Below the pieces are notes generated by a model that was not told the origin of the DNA, did not search any database, and saw only the letters and a program-made list of their open reading frames with translations. Shown here one piece after another: positions 59,205 to 64,000 of a DNA stretch of 64,000 nt. Each line of letters begins with the position of its first letter. Position 1 is the first letter of the stretch. Both the position numbers and the translations under genes were made by a program. The stretch is from Isoetes taiwanensis (Eukaryota; Streptophyta; Lycopodiopsida; Isoetales; Isoetaceae): NCBI GenBank assembly GCA_021234155.1, contig JAJEKV010000048.1, positions 2,408,841-2,472,840 of the forward strand. Reading direction: 5' to 3'.

Positions 59205-59785
59205 GGGGGTTTCTCGACTCGCGAGTCGAGAATGCCCCCAAGGAGAGGAGAAAACATAGGAGAGTCGAGGCCAGAGCGAAAGCATCGCGCATTCCCAAAT
59301 CTTTGCTTTCACGCCTCTTCGAACGATGCAACTTAGGATATAAACTAAGTTTACATTGCCCTCAAGAGGGGGAAAAGAAAGACTGGGAAGGCTCGATGCA
59401 TTTGCTCTTCAGGCATTAATCTCCAATGTTCTCTCTATTACACTGCGAGTCGAGAAAGTGAGAGGAGCACAAGAAGATTCAAGGGACTTTCTCGACTCGC
59501 GAGTCGAGAATACCCTCGGGAGAGGAGAGAACATAGTACGAGAGTGAAGGACAGAGTGAAAGCATCACTCATTCCCAAATCCTTCCTTGCCGTGCCTCTT
59601 CGAACGATGCAACTTAGAATAGAAGCTAAGCGACATTGCCCGAAGAGGCAGGGGAAGAAAGGATGGGAAGGCTCGATGCTTTCAGTCGTCGACCATTAAT
59701 CTCGAATGTTCTTTACCGCCCCGGGGTTTCTCGACTCGCGAGTCGAGAAAGTCCTTTGAATGTTTACTTTTCTTTTACTTCTATG
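59205..59785. repeat. Two tandem copies of a unit of about 285 bp, each with a palindrome
   Basis: Copies at about 59220-59500 and 59505-59780 share GAGAGGAGA-AACATAG, CATTCCCAAATC, GCCTCTTCGAACGATGCAAC and GGGAAGGCTCGATGC. The repeat sits in the gap between two coding-like blocks. Confidence 0.75.
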
Positions 59786-59925
59786 GGTTTTCTCGAAGTC
59801 GAGAAAGTCGAAAAGATCCTTTGACTGACTTCTCAGAAGTTTACGGGCTTTCGACTCGCGAAGTCGAAACCCCAGCTGAAAACGAAATGATAGGATGCTA
59901 GGGCTTTCTCAACTCATGAAGTCGG
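59210..59925. repeat. Dispersed palindrome family, second group (7 copies)
   Basis: Copies at 59210-59232, 59441-59459 (half), 59487-59510, 59727-59750, 59788-59806, 59847-59870 and 59904-59925. The copies at 59487 and 59727 are perfect (TTCTCGACTCGCGAGTCGAG plus AA). At 59847 both arms have lost the same two bases (TTTCGACT/AGTCGAAA). Confidence 0.85.
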
Positions 59926-59948
59926 AAGCCGCCGAATCAGAGAATTCT

Positions 59949-60748
59949 TTACCTTATGTAGCTGGCACTCGCTGCTATTGTGTTCTGGCAGTGGCTAATG
60001 CTGGCCAGCTCGGTTGCTGGCGTCTCCGCTGCAAGAACTCTGCACTCTCGCTTGGCATATCTATCCTTGATCCTTTGCGGCACCTCCTTCTCCGTCTGCA
60101 ATACTTGCGCTGCCCTCATTGAATGCTGACCGTCTACTACCCAGAACCGGATGTCTTTTCCCTTCAGGTCTTCCTCGGACTTCCAGCTGAACAACTCATC
60201 GGTCGATCTGCTAAAAGGTATGACATCCGCAGTATTGATCTCGCAATGTGATGTCGCACCATCAGTTCGTAATCTCCAAAGATGTGTGCTGGATTAAATT
60301 CCCTGTGGTTGAACAAGACGGCATCTCCCGTGCAGACCTTCAGGCGTCTGATGTCCAAGAGGAGCTTGTGTGCTATTCCCAACGGATAATACTGAGCCAG
60401 CCGCTCCATTTTCTCAGGCCCCTCTCTCGGAAATCCCCGATCGCTCATCCGATCCATTAATTGGGAGTCGACCATATCTTCTTCTGCTTCATCATCTGAT
60501 TCCTCCCGTGTGGTGTCATCTTCTCCAGCTTTGGTCTTGTCCGACTTTTTTTCTATGAACCACAACTTCCCTCCCCACCGCCGAAGTGTTGTAGAGTCTT
60601 CAAAGATGCTGGGAGGTGAAGCTCCCCGTGTTGAACAGCTTTTCCCCTCGACTCGAAATCTCCATTCCAAGCTCCCCGATGTTAGGGTTCCGCCTCCTTC
60701 ATCCCTTCCGCATCCTTCCACCCTAGGTTCTCGACAATTTAAAGGCAC
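59949..60748 (-). pseudogene. ParB/sulfiredoxin-like protein remnant
   Basis: Two overlapping frames joined by one frameshift near 60185. The N-terminal part has a Lys-rich then acidic stretch (KTKAGEDDTTREESDDEAEE), then MERLAQYYPLGIAHKLLLDI, RRLKVCTGDAVLFNHREFNP. The second frame has FWVVDGQHSMRAAQVLQTEK and ECRVLAAETPATELASISHC. DGQHxxxAA preceded by a hydrophobic strand is the signature of the ParB/Srx nucleotide-binding fold, where it binds or hydrolyses NTPs. The role in plants is unknown to me. The frameshift suggests decay unless it is an assembly error. Confidence 0.5.
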
Positions 60749-61089
60749 CGCCTTTTTCGGTGCCCTTCGCCTTGCTCATTGAAGAGTGCTAATAATTTGA
60801 AACTCGATAATTTTTTTCGTGGTGGTAGAACTTACTCTTCCTCGCGCCTTCCACATGAAATGTTAGATGCTTCTCGATCGGCGCTACCGAGATGGAGAGC
60901 ACAACAATCGACCTTCTTGTACTTGTCTCCTGAGCTCTTCTTGTCCCTTTGGTGGAGAAATGCATCTTTCTCCTTCCCACTTGTCGATACCTCGACATAC
61001 CACCAAGAATCACCGGGTGTGTCAAGAAGCTCGCTCCGGGCCCCTCGATGACTTAAGAACCCAGTTCGCCAGTGATCACTAGTGAGTCC

Positions 61090-61275
61090 GCGGTGAATGC
61101 CGCAAGACCAAAGGATGGATCAAGAAAGGTATTCCCACCAAACCCTCGAGCTCACCGAAGCTTGTGTCTTTTTCTTCTTCTTTGCCGCTAGAACCAAATT
61201 TTTCGCCCCGCTTCTTGGATCTGAGTCGCTATGTCCAGATGCCCCTCGCATCTTCTTCCCCGCCGAACCCTTGTG
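61090..61275 (-). CDS. Possible first exon of the ParB-like locus
   Basis: An ATG near 61250 opens a frame reading MRGASGHSDSDPRSGAKNLV, then LAAKKKKKTQASVSSRVWWEY, with a basic run that could be a nuclear signal. Orientation and position fit an upstream exon of the minus-strand locus at 59949-60748. Donor not determined. Confidence 0.3.
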
Positions 61276-61439
61276 TAAATTAAGTTTCCTCCGCTGCTGT
61301 AGGTTTTAGGACTGCACGTAAAAAATCTAGGCGGTTCTTTAATTTGAATTTAAGGACATGCAATCATTTAAGAAAAGAAGCGGGCTAAGGGTACAAAGAC
61401 GGCCGCTTTAGCCCGCCCAAACACCATTTCAAATTGAAT

Positions 61440-62190
61440 CACATCCGTGGACTTAGTGAGCGAGTGTAGATTATCTTCAAAGCCGCATTGGCGACTTTGA
61501 GTTGGGAGGCGAAAGCATCGACCGTAGTTTACTTCCGGAATGGCGCCGCTGACGCGGTAAGCTCCTCACGCGCTTTGCTCGGTATTTTTCTCGACCGCTG
61601 CCTTATTGCAAGCGCTTGATTTGATCGATGAGCACCTGAGCTAAGGTAGGAAGCGGAGAGGAGCCGCCATTACCGGAACTCTACACACCGCGCCATGGAA
61701 CGGGATACACGGTGAATCGCATTGATACAAGTATTCGATGCTAATGCACTCTTGATGAGACCGACGTAAGAAGCAAAGACTCTCTGAGTGAGGTCATGGA
61801 TCCGTGGATACAAAGGCCCAAGGAATTACCGCGTGAAGAGGTGAGTTTCGTAGATGCCCGTGTTATTTTGGCGGTAGAACATGCCGCCCGTGTTTAAATC
61901 ATAGAACCGCCATAAGCTCGACGGGTTTATTGTTTCCTTGTCCAAAGATTTTTCAGCTTCGAGAGATGATTTACTCTCCGGGTTGAGAGATGCCCTCGGC
62001 AAAGGAAACAATGGATCGGGGTAAACTTGAACATTCCGCTTTAGGTGTATTTTTTCTTGGAATGTTTTCTTGAATGTTGTATATAGATCGCCTAGGTCTA
62101 AGGCCCGTGAGATGCGGTTCAAATGCATCCTCCCGTGGTTAGCCTGAGAGGGCTCTACCCGGTCGAGAACCACTCCTCTTCGCAATATTC
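61440..62190 (-). pseudogene. Coding-like minus-strand block, unrecognised
   Basis: Frame from 62133: MHLNRISRALDLGDLYTTFK, KKTFQEKIHLKRNVQVYPDP, LWRFYDLNTGGMFYRQNNTG, ending at a stop at 61826. Beyond the stop readable text continues (LGPLYPRIHDLTQRVFASYV, GLIKSALASN) with more stops to about 61450. No family recognised. It may be an upstream part of the broken minus-strand locus. Confidence 0.4.
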
Positions 62191-63420
62191 GAGGAAGATG
62201 GTTCAAGGAGAGTGGCTCGCAGGCTAGAGGCACTTGGGACTAAAAACGAGAGAATACAAAGTGCTTAGTTGTAGAGACCCCGCTAAGACCCAGTAGGCTA
62301 GAGATAGCCGTGGGCCACTTCCCTTCGCAATATTCGAGCAATATAGTTTGAAGGAGAGTGGCTCAGACAGTCAGGCACCGAGAATGCACTGGATCGGGTT
62401 AAGGGATTCTCGACTTGGAAAGTCGAGAATGCAAGCCTTTGCTTCTCTGATTCTCGACCGCGAAGTCGAGAATGCTAGCCATCGAGAACTCCGTGATGGT
62501 ACACATGTGGTGCCGGTTTGTTAAGGCATTCCCGACTCGCGAAGTCGAAATGCATGCAAAGAAGCTCGGTTTTTCCCCGTGGTTAGTTGTAGAGGCCTCC
62601 ACCCAACCGGAGCCCCTCCCCTTCGCAATATTCTCATTTAAGATGGTTCAAGGAGAGTGGCTCGACCGGTCGAGGCCACCGCGACTATACAATGTGAGAA
62701 TTGGTCGGCTTAAAGGGATTCTCGACTTGGCGAAGTCGAGAATGTTAGTTTCGTTTACATTCTCGACTTCAAGTCGAGAATGCCTTAGCCATCGAAACCC
62801 ACATAGTACACATGGAGTGCCGGGTGATAAGGCATTCTCACTCGCGAGCCGAGAATGCGCATGCCAGCTCGCGGGTTTCGGTTAGTAGTAGAGGCCTCCA
62901 CCCAACCCGAGCCCATCCCCTTCGCAATATTCAATTTAAGATGGTTCAAGGAGACTGCCTCGACCGGGTAGAGGCCACTCACCACCATACCGCACGAGAA
63001 TTGGCTTTGTTAGAGTTGGCCCAGACAAATAAACCACTTCCCTTCGCAATATCCGGCAAGATAGTTTGAAGGAGAGTGGTTAAGACCGCCTGCAGCACCT
63101 GAATGCACTAGAGCTCGCGTTTTTCGACTCACGAAGTCGAGAAAGCAGCCAGCACCTTCGTGGTAAAGTGCTGAAGCCTTCCACCCACCGGCCCCTCCCT
63201 TCGCAATATTCGGCGATGGTTCAAAGGAGAGTGGCTCGGACTGGGTGGAGGCACCGCGAACGCACAAAGGGCCATTGACAGAGTATCACATTCTCGACTC
63301 ACGAGTCGAGAGAAGGCCGCAACAGCCGGAAAAGAATGTGAAGGCCGCAGCAGGCTGGAAAAGAATGTGAAGACGTTGGTAGTTGTATGCAATCTCGACT
63401 GCTGAAGTCGAGAATTCCTC
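62130..63420. repeat. Tandem array with about 300-bp units containing the palindromes
   Basis: The phrase TTCGCAATATTC-----AAGATGGTTCAAGGAGAGTG and its variants recur at about 62180, 62325, 62625, 62920, 63045 and 63205, with TAGAGGCCTCCACCCAACC and CTAGCCATCGA-A-CC-- blocks between, and one to three palindromes per unit. Confidence 0.8.
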
Positions 63421-63496
63421 AACCAGCCAAAGATCAGTAGTGTACATTCCCTCTTCTCATCGTCGAGTCGAAATTCTCGACTCAGCGAGTCGAGAA
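62405..63496. repeat. Dispersed palindrome family, third group (10 copies)
   Basis: Copies at 62405-62432, 62449-62475, 62526-62553, 62717-62744, 62757-62784, 62832-62858, 63119-63146, 63289-63312, 63389-63417 and 63472-63496. Many extend the stem to GCATTCTCGACT...AGTCGAGAATGC. Confidence 0.85.
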
Positions 63497-63499
63497 GAA

Positions 63500-63900
63500 G
63501 GCCTCAGACTTCCCGGATTGTTGGCAAGCCGAGGTATTCTCAACTCGCCACCGAAAAGCCGGATCCCTTCGCATCTCCTCGCAGTGGAGGATATGCTTGT
63601 TAGAATTGCGGTGATTCCGAAGCAATTCCTATTCTTAGTTGATAGTTAGGAAAAAAGATTCCTAGTTATGTTCTGTTATGAAACATTCATAGACAGTTTA
63701 GCAATTTCTTTTATGAATCATTCCTAGTAATGTTCTGTTAATGCTCTGCAATATCTTACTTCCTAACACCTGTCTCCGATGATTTCTATCTCGGTTGCTT
63801 GCTACTACTCTTACCACTATTCTCACTTGTGCCTGTACAATGTATTCAATTCAACAACAACTAAGAAAAAGATAACAAAAACAGAAAACAATACAAAAGG
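63500..63900. other. No gene recognised
   Basis: AT-rich sequence with no coding motif or clear repeat between the palindrome array and the terminal tandem repeat. Confidence 0.5.
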
Positions 63901-63909
63901 AAAACAGAT

Positions 63910-64000
63910 AACAGAGAGATTAATGAGATTAATGAGAAAACAGAGAACAGTGGAGACAAATGAGATTAATGAGAAAACAGAGAACAGTAGAGACAAATGA
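63910..64000. repeat. Tandem 39-bp repeat at the right edge
   Basis: Units with GAGATTAATGAGAAAACAGA and GAACAGTNGAGACAAATGA; two full copies and a partial one, running to the window end. Confidence 0.85.

Overview
The window looks like nuclear DNA of a land plant. It carries a GDP-mannose 4,6-dehydratase gene, an SRC2-type C2 gene, a JAZ/TIFY gene remnant, plant-type SINEs and a Ty3/gypsy chromodomain retrotransposon. Splice sites are GT-AG, and four introns are 70-74 bp long. The gene-poor, repeat-swollen layout and the unusual repeat families would fit a seed-free plant such as a fern or lycophyte. That assignment is inference and not proven by the sequence.

Layout. 0-7 kb: an ORF running off the left edge (minus), a small two-exon Ser/acidic-rich gene (plus), and a decayed DDE-type transposase with one 565-bp intron (minus, 3.5-6.5 kb). 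7.6-9.0 kb: an intact, intronless GMD coding region with a TATA box and a likely 5'UTR intron. 9-15.5 kb: intergenic DNA with two short inverted-repeat elements (239 and 335 bp) and a perfect 23-bp hairpin. 15.6-21.2 kb: a degraded L1-like LINE on the minus strand (ORF1, APE endonuclease, RT, pentanucleotide tail). 21-29 kb: simple and tandem repeats, a 17-bp perfect hairpin and a duplicated tRNA-like block. 29.7-30.5 kb: an intact SRC2-like C2 gene (minus).

31.4-54 kb is a nest of mobile elements. A Ty3/gypsy element with about 1.6-kb LTRs (5' LTR from 31447, 3' LTR from 52377) lies immediately upstream of the JAZ/TIFY remnant (54.06-54.97 kb). Its primer-binding site is split by a tRNA-derived SINE. 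Its integrase is split by a 10,918-bp TIR element with a TGA target duplication (39381-50298). That element contains a 19-bp minisatellite, a hairpin-punctuated repeat array and other tandem repeats. A 42-bp LINE-tail insertion with a 17-bp target duplication sits between the 3' LTR and the JAZ remnant.

55.6-63.5 kb holds coding-like but broken minus-strand blocks, one with a ParB/sulfiredoxin-like DGQH motif. These are interspersed with at least 20 copies of a short palindrome (arms TTCTCGACT/AGTCGAGAA), which I consider the least explained structure here. Some copies sit in a tandem array of about 300-bp units at 62.1-63.4 kb. Only three genes look intact (GMD, the SRC2-like gene and the small acidic gene). 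Most of the remainder is mobile-element or repeat DNA.
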